Below the pieces are notes generated by a model. That model saw nothing but the letters and a program-made list of their open reading frames with translations. It was not told the origin of the DNA and did not search any database. Below are positions 45,828 to 54,988 of a stretch of 64,000 nt of DNA, in pieces (the stretch's first letter is position 1; every line of letters begins with the position of its first letter). Both the position numbers and the translations under genes were made by a program. This stretch comes from Thiodiazotropha sp040506705 (GTDB taxonomy: Bacteria > Pseudomonadota > Gammaproteobacteria > Chromatiales > Chromatiaceae). Location: positions 11,215 through 75,214 of the forward strand of contig JBEVWG010000071.1 of NCBI GenBank assembly GCA_040506705.1. Direction: 5' to 3'.

Positions 45828-47738
45828 TCAAGCCAGACGTAATTTACTCTCACGACTGGCACGCTCAATCGCTGCAAGAATTCCGGCATAATCCAAACCA
45901 GCTTCTGCAAGCTGTTGCTGATGGCTGGCGTGATCAAGATAGCGATCCGGCAATCCGAGATTAACCATTTTGGTCTGTATACCCTCTGAGACCAGAAACT
46001 CATTGACTGCAGAACCGGCACCACCCTGAATAACATTCTCTTCGATTGTCACTAGAATCTCATGCGTTTTGGCAAGATCCCGAACCATGTTCTCATCCAG
46101 AGGTTTGATGAATCGCATATTGACCAAAGTCGCGTCGACATGATCTGCCACCTGATGCGCCACTGAAAGCGGACTTCCAAATACCAACAGTGCGGTATGC
46201 TTACCACGCCTTCTGACCTCACTCTCCCCAATCGGTATAGGGATGGACTCTGATTCAACATCCACACCTGGTCCTGCGCCGCGAGGGTATCTGACTAAAG
46301 CTGGACCAGTGTAGTTAAAGCCTGTTTGCAGTAATCGAGCACACTCATTTTCATCCCCAGGTGCCATAATCACCATGTTGGGAATAGCCCGGGCATAACT
46401 GAGATCAAAAGAACCGGCGTGAGTGGCCCCATCCGCACCCACCTGCCCTGCCCGATCCACTGCCAGGGTGACATCCAGGTTTTGCAGAGCAACATCATGG
46501 ATTAATTGATCATAAGCCCGTTGCAGAAAAGTTGAATAGATGGCAACCACCGGCTTCAGACCTTCACAGGCCAGACCTGCAGCGAAGGTCAGAGCATGTT
46601 GCTCCGCAATTCCCACATCGAAGTAACGTTGGGAAAAACGCTTTGCATATTCGACCATGCCAGAGCCTTCGCTCATTGCCGGAGTAATCGCAACCAATCT
46701 TTCGTCCTGCTCAGCTGCCTGACATAACCAGTCACCAAAGACTTGTGTGTAGCTCTTCTGCCCAGCTCCTTTTTCCATTTTTCCTGTCGCTGGATCAAAG
46801 GGGGTAACACCATGATAGACACAGGGGTCCTGCTCAGCAGGCACATAACCTCTGCCCTTCTGGGTCACAACATGCAGCAGGCGTGGGCCCCGCATATGTC
46901 GCATGTTGTGCAGTGTGGCGACCAAGGTGTCAAAGTCGTGTCCCTCAATTGGACCGATATAGTTGAATCCCATCTCTTCGAAGAGGGTACCGGGCATCAC
47001 CATACCCTTCATATGCTCTTCCCATTTACCGACTATGTCGCTGAACTGGTGAGGCAGATGGCTCAAGGCCGATTTTCCACCTTCACGCATACTGGTGTAG
47101 ACCTTGCCGGAAAGGAGCCTCGCCAAATGGTTGCTAAAGCCACCCACAGGTTTGGAGATCGACATATCATTGTCGTTGAGGATCACCAACAGATCCTGAT
47201 CCAGTGCGCCGGCCTGATTCAGGGCCTCGAAGGCCATTCCGGCTCCCATTGCCCCATCACCTATGACAGCAACGACTTTTCGGTTTTCCCCCTTCTGCTT
47301 TGAGGCAACAGCCATACCCAAAGCTGCACCTATCGAGGTACTGGAGTGTCCTGTACCGAAGGTGTCATATTCACTTTCACTGCGTTTGGGAAAGCCCGAA
47401 AGCCCCCCTTTCTTACGTAGTGTCCCCATACGTTCACGCCGTTCGGTGAGAATCTTATGCGGATAGGCCTGATGCCCCACATCCCAGACCAGGCGATCAT
47501 AGGGGGTATTGAAAACATAGTGCAGGGCAATAGTCAGCTCCACCACGCCCAATCCAGCCGCCAAATGGCCACCTGTCTGGGAGACGCTGTCGATCAGAAA
47601 TCTACGCATTTCTGCAGCCAGAGGTCGGAGTTTGATTGGATCGAGTTGACGTAACTCACCCGGAGAATTGATTTGATTCAGGATTGGATAGTCACCCCTG
47701 TTGTGAGAGATGTTATCCGTTGTGCCCTGATCTGACAT
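45828..47738 (-). CDS. dxs: 1-deoxy-D-xylulose-5-phosphate synthase
   Basis: A 636-residue thiamine diphosphate enzyme of the transketolase family. The N-terminal half has DVGHQAYPHKILTERRERM and the TPP-binding GDGAMGAGMAFEALNQAG (about residues 151-168). The second half has the DXS pattern DVGIAEQHALTFAAGLA and the DRAGQVGADGATHAG loop. It joins pyruvate and glyceraldehyde 3-phosphate in the first step of the MEP isoprenoid pathway. It lies upstream of gloB on the same strand. Confidence 0.97.
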   Translation of the reverse strand: MSDQGTTDNISHNRGDYPILNQINSPGELRQLDPIKLRPLAAEMRRFLIDSVSQTGGHLAAGLGVVELTIALHYVFNTPYDRLVWDVGHQAYPHKILTERRERMGTLRKKGGLSGFPKRSESEYDTFGTGHSSTSIGAALGMAVASKQKGENRKVVAVIGDGAMGAGMAFEALNQAGALDQDLLVILNDNDMSISKPVGGFSNHLARLLSGKVYTSMREGGKSALSHLPHQFSDIVGKWEEHMKGMVMPGTLFEEMGFNYIGPIEGHDFDTLVATLHNMRHMRGPRLLHVVTQKGRGYVPAEQDPCVYHGVTPFDPATGKMEKGAGQKSYTQVFGDWLCQAAEQDERLVAITPAMSEGSGMVEYAKRFSQRYFDVGIAEQHALTFAAGLACEGLKPVVAIYSTFLQRAYDQLIHDVALQNLDVTLAVDRAGQVGADGATHAGSFDLSYARAIPNMVIMAPGDENECARLLQTGFNYTGPALVRYPRGAGPGVDVESESIPIPIGESEVRRRGKHTALLVFGSPLSVAHQVADHVDATLVNMRFIKPLDENMVRDLAKTHEILVTIEENVIQGGAGSAVNEFLVSEGIQTKMVNLGLPDRYLDHASHQQQLAEAGLDYAGILAAIERASRESKLRLA

Positions 47739-47805
47739 GATTTGGACGACTCCATGGTGATGCTGGCTGAAAAAGGATTATAACCCCTCAGCCGGTTTAC
47801 TGCAT

Positions 47806-48714
47806 TCAAACTGGCTCATCTTTGATGTGCTGTGCCTCAGACATCACGAAATCGTGAAAGGCCCTAGCGGCAGGTGCCAGACGCTTATTTCTGCGGTAAA
47901 CAAGATACCAGTGCCTTTTTAGAGGGAAACCTTCAATATCAAGCACCACCAAACGCCCGGTCTCAAGCTCCAGTTCAATGGTGTGGGTCGAGACGACGCC
48001 TAACCCCATGCCCGCACGCACCGCCTGCTTTATCGCTTCATTACGTGTCATCCGCATACCGGTTCTGATCTCAATCTGCTGCTCAGCAAAATAGCGCTCC
48101 ATTGCGAGTCGGGTTCCTGAACCCGCCTCGCGCATGATAAAAACCTCTTCACTCAAACGGCTGGCAGGAACACGCTGCTCACTCTCCAGTGGATGGCCAG
48201 GTGGTGCGATTACCACCAGAGGATTATCCATAAATGGTTCAAACTCCAGATCGCTATCTTCTGGGGGGCGGCCCATTAATACCAAATCTGTCTCATTGCT
48301 CTGTAATTGAGCCATCAGACGCTGACGATTGGTCACATCCAAGCGTAGATCGATACCAGGAAACTGGCGACTGAACGCAGCCAGAAGACGAGGTGCGAAA
48401 TAGTTAACTGTACTTGCAACTGAGATATCCAGGTGTCCAGTGTCCAGTCCCTTAAGCGAGGCAATCACCTCCTCCATCTCTTCGATGGTCTGAAATATTG
48501 TGCGGCAATACTGAAAGACCTCCCGACCAGCCTCAGTCAATTGAATTTTTTTCCCCGTCTGCTCAAACAGGGGTAACTCGACTGACTCTTCCAACTGCTT
48601 GACCTGCATAGAGACTGCAGGCTGACTCAGATGCAGCGTCCGCGCTGCTTGCGTGTAGTTGAGGTGCTCTGCGACGGTCTTGAAAACACGCAGCTGACGT
48701 AGTGTGAAATGCAT
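47806..48714 (-). CDS. cbbR: LysR-family RuBisCO operon regulator CbbR
   Basis: A 302-residue LysR-type regulator, divergent from cbbL. The winged helix-turn-helix is LNYTQAARTLHLSQPAVSMQ (about residues 17-36) and the effector domain follows, with HFTLRQLRVFKTVAEHLNYT typical of CbbR N-termini. I chose the ATG at 48714, which follows AGAGGGA; an in-frame ATG seven codons upstream would overlap that ribosome binding site. CbbR senses metabolites such as RuBP or NADPH and activates Calvin-cycle genes. The 249-base region between cbbR and cbbL carries the shared operator. Confidence 0.93.
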   Translation of the reverse strand: MHFTLRQLRVFKTVAEHLNYTQAARTLHLSQPAVSMQVKQLEESVELPLFEQTGKKIQLTEAGREVFQYCRTIFQTIEEMEEVIASLKGLDTGHLDISVASTVNYFAPRLLAAFSRQFPGIDLRLDVTNRQRLMAQLQSNETDLVLMGRPPEDSDLEFEPFMDNPLVVIAPPGHPLESEQRVPASRLSEEVFIMREAGSGTRLAMERYFAEQQIEIRTGMRMTRNEAIKQAVRAGMGLGVVSTHTIELELETGRLVVLDIEGFPLKRHWYLVYRRNKRLAPAARAFHDFVMSEAQHIKDEPV

Positions 48715-48775
48715 GATTAATCCCTCTTTCCCCATTTGAACAGCTATCAGCTAATCTACCACAAATCGAAAGTGG

Positions 48776-48802
48776 TATAAGTATTTATTTATACTCTCAA
48801 TC
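48776..48802 (+). promoter_or_regulatory. Probable CbbR operator of cbbL
   Basis: TATAAGTATTTATTTATA at 48776-48793 is an imperfect palindrome. The core ATAAGTATTTA-TTAT, together with the TCAATCA a few bases downstream, recurs ahead of the cbbM gene. It lies 170-187 bases before the cbbL start and 62 bases before the cbbR start, the place expected for a divergently acting LysR regulator. Confidence 0.6.
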
Positions 48803-48962
48803 AAAAGAACTGACTTCCCTTAATCGGCTTCTGCCCTAATAATTCATCCACCTTGAGTAGTGTTATGCACAAAGAGACTGATTATTTGCAACCGCGTGGA
48901 ATAGAACCTTCCATCGCTGATTTTCAAGGCAACGCAATCCTAAATCTGGAGGAATCGCAAAA

Positions 48963-50381
48963 ATGGCCAAGAAATATGATGCGGGCGTAAAAGAGTACCG
49001 CGAAACATACTGGATGCCCGATTACACACCTAAGGACACTGACATACTGGCGTGTTTTAAAGTTACCCCTCAGCCCGGTGTACCACGTGAAGAGGTTGCA
49101 GCTGCTGTTGCCGCTGAGTCTTCCACCGGTACCTGGACAACTGTATGGACCGATCTGCTGACCGACCTGGACTACTACAAAGGCCGCGCCTACGCCATCG
49201 AAGACGTACCAGGCGACGATACCTGTTTCTATGCTTTCGTTGCCTACCCGATCGATCTGTTCGAAGAGGGCTCAGTAGTTAACGTTATGACCTCACTGGT
49301 TGGTAACGTATTTGGCTTCAAAGCCCTGCGTGCTCTGCGTCTGGAAGACATTCGCTTCCCGATCGCTTATGTAATGACCTGTAATGGTCCCCCTCAGGGC
49401 ATCCAGGTAGAGCGTGACCTGCTGAACAAGTATGGTCGTCCACTGCTGGGCTGTACCATCAAACCGAAGCTGGGTCTGTCTGCCAAGAACTACGGCCGTG
49501 CCTGCTATGAAGGTCTGCGTGGTGGTCTCGACTTCACCAAGGACGATGAGAACGTCAACTCTCAGCCATTCATGCGCTGGAGACACCGTTTTGACTTCGT
49601 TATGGAAGCGATCCACAAAGCTGAAGCTGAGACCGGTGAGCGTAAAGGTCACTACCTGAACGTTACCGCACCAACTTCTGACGAAATGATGAAGCGTGCC
49701 GAGTATGCGAAAGAGATCGGCGCGCCGATCATCATGCACGACTACATCACCGGCGGCTGGTCTGCGAACACCCAGCTGGCACAGTGGTGTCAGGACAACG
49801 GCATGCTGCTGCACATTCACCGCGCCATGCACGCTGTACTTGACCGTAACCCACACCACGGTATCCACTTCCGCGTACTGACCAAGATCCTGCGTCTCTC
49901 CGGTGGTGATCATCTACATTCAGGTACCGTTGTCGGTAAGCTGGAAGGCGACCGTGACGCGACTCTGGGTTGGATCGACATCATGCGCGACTCCTACGTT
50001 AAAGAAGACCGTTCACGAGGTATCTTCTTCGATCAGGACTGGGGCGCAATGCCTGGCGTTCTGCCGGTTGCTTCCGGTGGTATCCACGTATGGCACATGC
50101 CTGCACTGGTCAGCATCTTCGGTGACGACTCTGTACTGCAGTTTGGTGGCGGCACTCTGGGTCATCCCTGGGGCAATGCTGCTGGCGCAGCCGCGAACCG
50201 TGTTGCGGTTGAGGCTTGTGTTGAAGCGCGTAACCAGGGCCGTGAGCTGGAGAAGGAAGGTAAGGAGATTCTAACTGCTGCTGCCGGCCACAGCCCTGAG
50301 CTGAAAGCCGCTATGGAAACCTGGAAAGAGATCAAGTTCGAATTCGACACTGTCGACAAGTTGGACGTTTCTCACAAATAG
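48963..50381 (+). CDS. cbbL: Form I RuBisCO large subunit
   Basis: A 472-residue form I large subunit. The active-site motif GLDFTKDDEN carries the lysine that is carbamylated, and the catalytic GRPLLGCTIKPKLGLSAKNY and loop 6 HLHSGTVVGKLEGD are intact. The sequence and the following cbbS-cbbQ-cbbO order place it in form IA of the Q type, not carboxysomal: no carboxysome gene is seen. It carboxylates ribulose 1,5-bisphosphate. The ribosome binding site CTGGAGGA is strong, and it is codon-optimised like a highly expressed gene. Confidence 0.98.
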   Translation: MAKKYDAGVKEYRETYWMPDYTPKDTDILACFKVTPQPGVPREEVAAAVAAESSTGTWTTVWTDLLTDLDYYKGRAYAIEDVPGDDTCFYAFVAYPIDLFEEGSVVNVMTSLVGNVFGFKALRALRLEDIRFPIAYVMTCNGPPQGIQVERDLLNKYGRPLLGCTIKPKLGLSAKNYGRACYEGLRGGLDFTKDDENVNSQPFMRWRHRFDFVMEAIHKAEAETGERKGHYLNVTAPTSDEMMKRAEYAKEIGAPIIMHDYITGGWSANTQLAQWCQDNGMLLHIHRAMHAVLDRNPHHGIHFRVLTKILRLSGGDHLHSGTVVGKLEGDRDATLGWIDIMRDSYVKEDRSRGIFFDQDWGAMPGVLPVASGGIHVWHMPALVSIFGDDSVLQFGGGTLGHPWGNAAGAAANRVAVEACVEARNQGRELEKEGKEILTAAAGHSPELKAAMETWKEIKFEFDTVDKLDVSHK

Positions 50382-50398
50382 TGGATCGAGTGGAGCTG

Positions 50399-50460
50399 CA
50401 GGAGTCCGCCAATATAGTGGCGTGGAGAAGAGAGCCGGCGCTCTGCCGGCCCCACTCCTG
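50399..50460. promoter_or_regulatory. Structured spacer between cbbL and cbbS
   Basis: CAGGAGT (50399-50405) pairs with ACTCCTG (50454-50460), enclosing two inner hairpins (CCGCCA...TGGCG and a GCCGGC/GCCGGC pair). The 124-base gap between cbbL and cbbS is longer than usual, so this structure may act in mRNA processing or stability. It has no T tail and is unlikely to be a full terminator. Confidence 0.5.
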
Positions 50461-50505
50461 AGCAAGCCAAAGCGAGTCCGAAACTAATTTTTGAGGTATA
50501 TACAA

Positions 50506-50862
50506 ATGAGTGAAATGCAGGATTATGCTTCCAGTCTGGAAGATACCGACAGCCGCAAGTTCGAGACTTTCTCCTACCTGCCGGCCATGAGCCCTGAACA
50601 GATCCGTACCCAGATCGACTTCATCGTTTCCAAGGGTTGGAATCCATCCATCGAGCACACCGAGCCGCAGAACGCGTCCGGCAGCTACTGGTACATGTGG
50701 AAACTACCCATGTTCGGTGAGACCGATGTCGACGCCATCCTGGCCGAGTGTGAGGCCTGCCACCAGGCTCACCCTGACAACCATGTGCGTCTGCTGGGCC
50801 TGGACAACTACGCCCAGTGTGCCGGTGCTTCGATGGTTATCTACCGTGGTACACCTACTTAA
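50506..50862 (+). CDS. cbbS: Form I RuBisCO small subunit
   Basis: A 118-residue small subunit. FETFSYLPAMSPEQIRTQID (about residues 18-37) and YWYMWKLPMFGETD are the hallmark segments. The ATG at 50506 has TGAGG upstream; an in-frame start five codons earlier overlaps it. It joins eight CbbL to form the L8S8 enzyme. The 124 bases between cbbL and cbbS hold a structured region, and a strong stem-loop follows. Confidence 0.97.
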   Translation: MSEMQDYASSLEDTDSRKFETFSYLPAMSPEQIRTQIDFIVSKGWNPSIEHTEPQNASGSYWYMWKLPMFGETDVDAILAECEACHQAHPDNHVRLLGLDNYAQCAGASMVIYRGTPT

Positions 50863-50890
50863 GTTCTGATTCACTACAGACTTAAGCGCT

Positions 50891-50922
50891 CGTTCCCCGC
50901 CCAATCTACAGGGCGGGGAACG
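50891..50922 (+). terminator. Strong stem-loop after cbbS
   Basis: A perfect 12-pair stem CGTTCCCCGCCC/GGGCGGGGAACG with an 8-base loop, 28 bases after the cbbS stop. There is no run of T after it, so it may be a partial terminator or an mRNA-stabilising structure that lowers cbbQ and cbbO expression relative to cbbLS. Confidence 0.7.
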
Positions 50923-51048
50923 ACTACCACCGGCCAATGATGCTTGGCTATGTACACCAGGAATACTGTCCATAGCCAAGCACCATTTTCAATCTATTTC
51001 TGAACCTGCAGAGCGGGCCTATGCAGATGCCCGACAAGGAATAAGACA

Positions 51049-51855
51049 ATGAGTGATATCAACCGCGACCAGTACCTGATTAGTAATGAGCCTTACTACC
51101 GCCCGGTGAAGAACGAGGTGGAGATGTACCAGGCAGCTTACGACGCCCGCATGCCGGTTATGCTGAAGGGCCCCACCGGTTGCGGTAAGTCCCGCTTCGT
51201 CGAATACATGGCGTGGAAGCTGCAAAAGCCACTGATTACAGTAGCCTGTAACGAAGACATGACCGCCTCCGACCTGGTTGGGCGCTTCCTGCTCGATATC
51301 AACGGCACCAAGTGGCAGGACGGCCCTTTGACCGTCGCCGCCCGTATAGGCGCCATCTGCTATCTCGACGAGGTGGTCGAAGCCCGTCAGGATACCACTG
51401 TAGTGATCCACCCATTGACCGACCATCGTCGCGAACTGCCATTGGAGAAGAAGGGTGAACTGGTCAAGGCCCACGAGGACTTCCAGATCGTCATCTCCTA
51501 CAACCCGGGTTATCAATCCCTGATGAAGGACCTCAAACAGTCGACCAAACAGCGTTTTGGCGGTATGGACTTCGATTATCCGGATACCGAAGTCGAGACT
51601 GAAATTGTCATTCACGAGGGCAACGTTGACAGTGCAACCGCCGAGAAACTGGTGCAGATTGCACAACGTTCACGCAACCTGAAGGGGCATGGTCTGGACG
51701 AAGGTATGTCCACCCGCCTACTGGTCTATGCGGCACAACTGGTCGGCAAGGGCATTAGCCCCATGGATGCCTGTCAAATGGCACTGGTCACTCCGTTGAC
51801 CGACGATCCGGATATGCGCGATACCCTTAGTGCCGCGGTAAATACCTATTTTTAG
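51049..51855 (+). CDS. cbbQ: RuBisCO activase subunit CbbQ (MoxR-type AAA+ ATPase)
   Basis: A 268-residue AAA+ ATPase. Walker A is GPTGCGKSRF (about residues 43-52), Walker B CYLDEVVEARQD (about 103-114), and the C-terminal part has the helical MoxR lid. Together with CbbO it forms the Q2O2-type activase that removes inhibitory sugar phosphates from form I RuBisCO. It starts 186 bases after cbbS. The protein is distinct from the Bat-operon MoxR at 885. Confidence 0.95.
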   Translation: MSDINRDQYLISNEPYYRPVKNEVEMYQAAYDARMPVMLKGPTGCGKSRFVEYMAWKLQKPLITVACNEDMTASDLVGRFLLDINGTKWQDGPLTVAARIGAICYLDEVVEARQDTTVVIHPLTDHRRELPLEKKGELVKAHEDFQIVISYNPGYQSLMKDLKQSTKQRFGGMDFDYPDTEVETEIVIHEGNVDSATAEKLVQIAQRSRNLKGHGLDEGMSTRLLVYAAQLVGKGISPMDACQMALVTPLTDDPDMRDTLSAAVNTYF

Positions 51856-51988
51856 GATTTTGTCCGCTAATGTATGCGAATAAACGCAAATGTGGTTTTT
51901 CGCATAGTTAACCGCTCTGCATCAATTGCTTATGCATTTCTGAGTGGTTAATCGACAGCCCTGCCTCTTGATGTAGAGGGATCAGTAG

Positions 51989-52007
51989 GGTGCGGCCCTG
52001 CCGCACC
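51989..52007. repeat. Short palindrome between cbbQ and cbbO
   Basis: GGTGCGGC-CCT-GCCGCACC, preceded by GTAGG, lies in the 213-base gap between cbbQ and cbbO. Its shape and flank match the palindromes of the array at 43024-43441 (GTAGGGTGGGGC-...). It seems a member of the same dispersed family, in the middle of an operon. Confidence 0.65.
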
Positions 52008-52068
52008 AACCCCGGCAGTCGACTTGCAACACTACGGACGGTTATAAGTAGCCAGCGAGTAATAAGTT

Positions 52069-54450
52069 ATGAGTGTCGATTTCACCGAATACGTCACCTG
52101 CCTCGAACAAGGTGATCATGAACATGCGGAAGCACTCGAATCTTCGTATCACGAAGCCCAGCGAGTGATGTCTCCGCGAGGCCTGCAAAACTACCTCGAA
52201 GGCATGCGCGCCTTCTGTACACTCGGTCGCGGCCAGGATCTGGTACTGACTTACGTGCAGGAGATGCCCGGCGTCGCCAAAGAGGTTGGTGAAGACATCA
52301 TTCCTGACATCGTTGAAGCGATGATGAAACTGGCCTCCCACACTTCTGGCAGCGTCATTACCCTGATCGTCGCCAATCTGCCTTTGGCCGCAGCCAGGCT
52401 GGGTGATGCGGAAGTAATGCGTGGCTTCCTCAAGCTGCTGCACCAGATGACCGGCAAGGCACCACGCGGTTTGCGTCCGATGATGGAAAACCTGGACGAA
52501 CTGCTCTCCAAACTGACCTTAGGTGGTCTACGTCGCTGGGTAATGTGGGGGGCACAGGCCCACCAACGTGATCTCGACGGTCAATTGGCCTACTTCGGCC
52601 TTCAGACCGAATCGTCCCGATCCATTCTGCAGTCCGAACGTCGTGGAACCCTGTTCATCGACAATCAGAGAAAACTTAACTTCTATCTACGTGCATTGTG
52701 GGCACGTGCCTTCTTCATGCGACCAACCGCTGGTGATTTCGAATCACGTCAGGGTATTCGTCCTTATATCGAAGATTTTCAGATTCACGTCCCCGATGCC
52801 TTCGACCCTTTCCGTGGTATCGATGGCATGGAAGTCTACCGGGCAACCACAGCCCACGCTGCAGCTCATATGGTCTACACCAGGCAACCGATCTCTGCAG
52901 AGCAATTATCTCAAGCTCAGATGCGTATGATCGAACTCTTTGAGGATGCACGGGTTGAATATCTTGCTTACAACGAATTTCCAGGCCTGCGCAAATTATG
53001 GCTGAAATTCTTCACCGCTGAGCCGGGTGAGAACGACGACCAGAGTAAACCACATGAGACCATGGATCTGATGATGCGTACCACCCGCGCCATCATGGAC
53101 CCAGATTACCGCGACGAGATGGAAACGATAAACCAGATTGCCGATGAGTTCGTTGTCAAACTGAAGCAAGACCCCTATGAGCCTCGTTTAGCCTGGATGG
53201 CAGGTATCGATTTCTACAACAAAATGGTTAATATCGCCAAGATCCCCAGTGTGCGTATTCTTTCCGAATGGCCGATACCCTACCGTGATGACAACCGCTA
53301 TTTCTGGGACTTCTCTGAGAACATGTTCGAATCCAAGGGGATCGACTATCTGCCAACTTCACAAAAGACGGTGCGTCGGTACGTCAGTCTGATGGAGTTC
53401 GTCAATGACCTAGACTCTGAGATGACCCACGACAACCCGGATGAGATACTGGTACTCTCCTCGGAGCTGTTCCCCTACGAAGACATGGGGATCAGTTACA
53501 ACCAGATGGAAGGCGTAGAGCCAGTCTCCGACCCCTACCACTACAACGAGTGGGACTACCATGTACAACTCGCACGCCCCGACTGGGCGACCGTGATCGA
53601 ACGCAAGCAGGGCTCTGGCGATCCCGAGATCATGGACGAGATCCTGACCAAACATAAACCGATCGCCTCGCGTATCCGCCATCTGATCGATGCGCTGCAA
53701 CCGCAAGGAATTGTACGTCGTCGTGGTTATGAAGAGGGCGAGGAGCTGGACCTGAACGCGGCTGTAAGGGCGATGATCGACATCCGCCGCGGCGTTATGC
53801 CGGATCCAAGAATCAACATCCGTATAACCCGCCATATTCGTGACCTGTCGATTGTTCTGCTGCTCGACCTTTCAGAGTCTACCAACGAAAAGATTGGTGA
53901 TATAGCTGAAGGTGAAGAGGGTTACGAAAAGCAGGATAGCATTCTCGATCTGACCCGCGAATCAGCTGGCCTGCTCTCCTGGGCCATTGACTCCATAGGT
54001 GACAACTTTGCTGTACACGGATTCGCATCAGACGGTCGGCACGATGTTCAATACTACCGCTTTAAAGATTTCGAACAATCTTATGACGATGTAGCCAAGG
54101 CACGGATGGCAGGCATGAAGGGCGGCCTCTCCACCCGTATGGGTGCAGCACTACGCCACGCAGGTTGGCACTTGAGCCAACAAAATGCACAAAAACGTCT
54201 TGTCATACTGGTCACTGATGGTGAACCTGCAGATATTGATGAGCGTGATCCACAATATCTTCGACACGATGCGAAGAAAGCAGTTGAGGATCTCGCCATG
54301 CAAGGTGTCTACACCTACTGCCTGACACTAGATCCTGATGCAGACCGTTATGTATCAAGAATATTTGGTGAAAATGGTTACTCCATCGTTGACGACATAG
54401 CTCGTCTACCGGAAAGATTGCCCAGCGTATTCGCTGCTCTAACCGGGTAG
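52069..54450 (+). CDS. cbbO: RuBisCO activase subunit CbbO (VWA protein)
   Basis: A 793-residue protein with a long helical N-terminal part and a C-terminal VWA domain (about residues 585-790). The MIDAS is LLDLSESTNEKIGD (DxSxS present), and the later TDGEPADIDERD is also in place. CbbO binds the RuBisCO surface through its VWA domain and is driven by the CbbQ ATPase to open inhibited active sites. It starts at an ATG after TAATAAGTT, about 213 bases after cbbQ. Length is normal for CbbO. Confidence 0.95.
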   Translation: MSVDFTEYVTCLEQGDHEHAEALESSYHEAQRVMSPRGLQNYLEGMRAFCTLGRGQDLVLTYVQEMPGVAKEVGEDIIPDIVEAMMKLASHTSGSVITLIVANLPLAAARLGDAEVMRGFLKLLHQMTGKAPRGLRPMMENLDELLSKLTLGGLRRWVMWGAQAHQRDLDGQLAYFGLQTESSRSILQSERRGTLFIDNQRKLNFYLRALWARAFFMRPTAGDFESRQGIRPYIEDFQIHVPDAFDPFRGIDGMEVYRATTAHAAAHMVYTRQPISAEQLSQAQMRMIELFEDARVEYLAYNEFPGLRKLWLKFFTAEPGENDDQSKPHETMDLMMRTTRAIMDPDYRDEMETINQIADEFVVKLKQDPYEPRLAWMAGIDFYNKMVNIAKIPSVRILSEWPIPYRDDNRYFWDFSENMFESKGIDYLPTSQKTVRRYVSLMEFVNDLDSEMTHDNPDEILVLSSELFPYEDMGISYNQMEGVEPVSDPYHYNEWDYHVQLARPDWATVIERKQGSGDPEIMDEILTKHKPIASRIRHLIDALQPQGIVRRRGYEEGEELDLNAAVRAMIDIRRGVMPDPRINIRITRHIRDLSIVLLLDLSESTNEKIGDIAEGEEGYEKQDSILDLTRESAGLLSWAIDSIGDNFAVHGFASDGRHDVQYYRFKDFEQSYDDVAKARMAGMKGGLSTRMGAALRHAGWHLSQQNAQKRLVILVTDGEPADIDERDPQYLRHDAKKAVEDLAMQGVYTYCLTLDPDADRYVSRIFGENGYSIVDDIARLPERLPSVFAALTG

Positions 54451-54489
54451 ATCATCACCGATCTCCTAGTGTGTAGTGTGCTATCGAGC

Positions 54490-54508
54490 ATCGAGAGTTA
54501 CTCTCGAT
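54490..54508 (+). terminator. Hairpin after cbbO
   Basis: ATCGAGAGT-T-ACTCTCGAT is a nine-base inverted repeat with a single central base, 40 bases after the cbbO stop and ahead of a T run at 54521-54528. It probably ends the cbb operon, facing the convergent unknown gene. Confidence 0.5.
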
Positions 54509-54517
54509 TAGCAGAAC

Positions 54518-54988
54518 TTAGTTTTTTTGTCTGTCAAACGGCAAAACCCTTTTTTCTCTAGGTTGGCACCCATCCTCTTTAGCGCGTTGCAATATTAGGT
54601 CGAGTGCCTTTTTGAATTCACCTATCAATCTGACATGCAGTTCCCGAGCCGTCTCATCGTAGTAGATCAGGTCTATTTGCGCAGGTTCCGTTAAACTCTC
54701 TCTCTCCTTATCTCTGCGAAACTTCCAAGCCAAACGAATCAGCTTGCCACCCTCTCCGTCCCTGACTGCATAGGCAAGGTTGTCGACAAATATAACCTCC
54801 TCCATATCAATCACAGCTTGAATTTGCATTGATCGAATTGGTACAAAAATGTGCTCGTTCTGACAACGAGTCAGCATCAGCCTGCATTGGTTATAGAGTG
54901 GCGCAGGTATGGTGAGGCGCTCACAAGCCAACTCATCAGGACGAAAAAATATTTCACTAATACCTTCAGCCACAAGGACCTCAATCAT
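54518..54988 (-). CDS. Unknown soluble protein, second gene of a pair
   Basis: A 156-residue soluble protein, no signal peptide or membrane segment, with alternating hydrophobic strands and a basic C-terminus (QRAKEDGCQPREKRVLPF). It has no motif I can place. I chose the ATG at 54988 because it overlaps the end of the upstream gene (its stop is at 54981), a typical translationally coupled junction; the frame itself continues upstream. It converges on cbbO. Confidence 0.6.
   Translation of the reverse strand: MIEVLVAEGISEIFFRPDELACERLTIPAPLYNQCRLMLTRCQNEHIFVPIRSMQIQAVIDMEEVIFVDNLAYAVRDGEGGKLIRLAWKFRRDKERESLTEPAQIDLIYYDETARELHVRLIGEFKKALDLILQRAKEDGCQPREKRVLPFDRQKN

Noticed and set aside
49293..49913. 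Long antisense and shifted frames inside cbbL, cbbO and fdsA
   Set aside because: They lie fully within strongly supported genes and arise from biased codon use.
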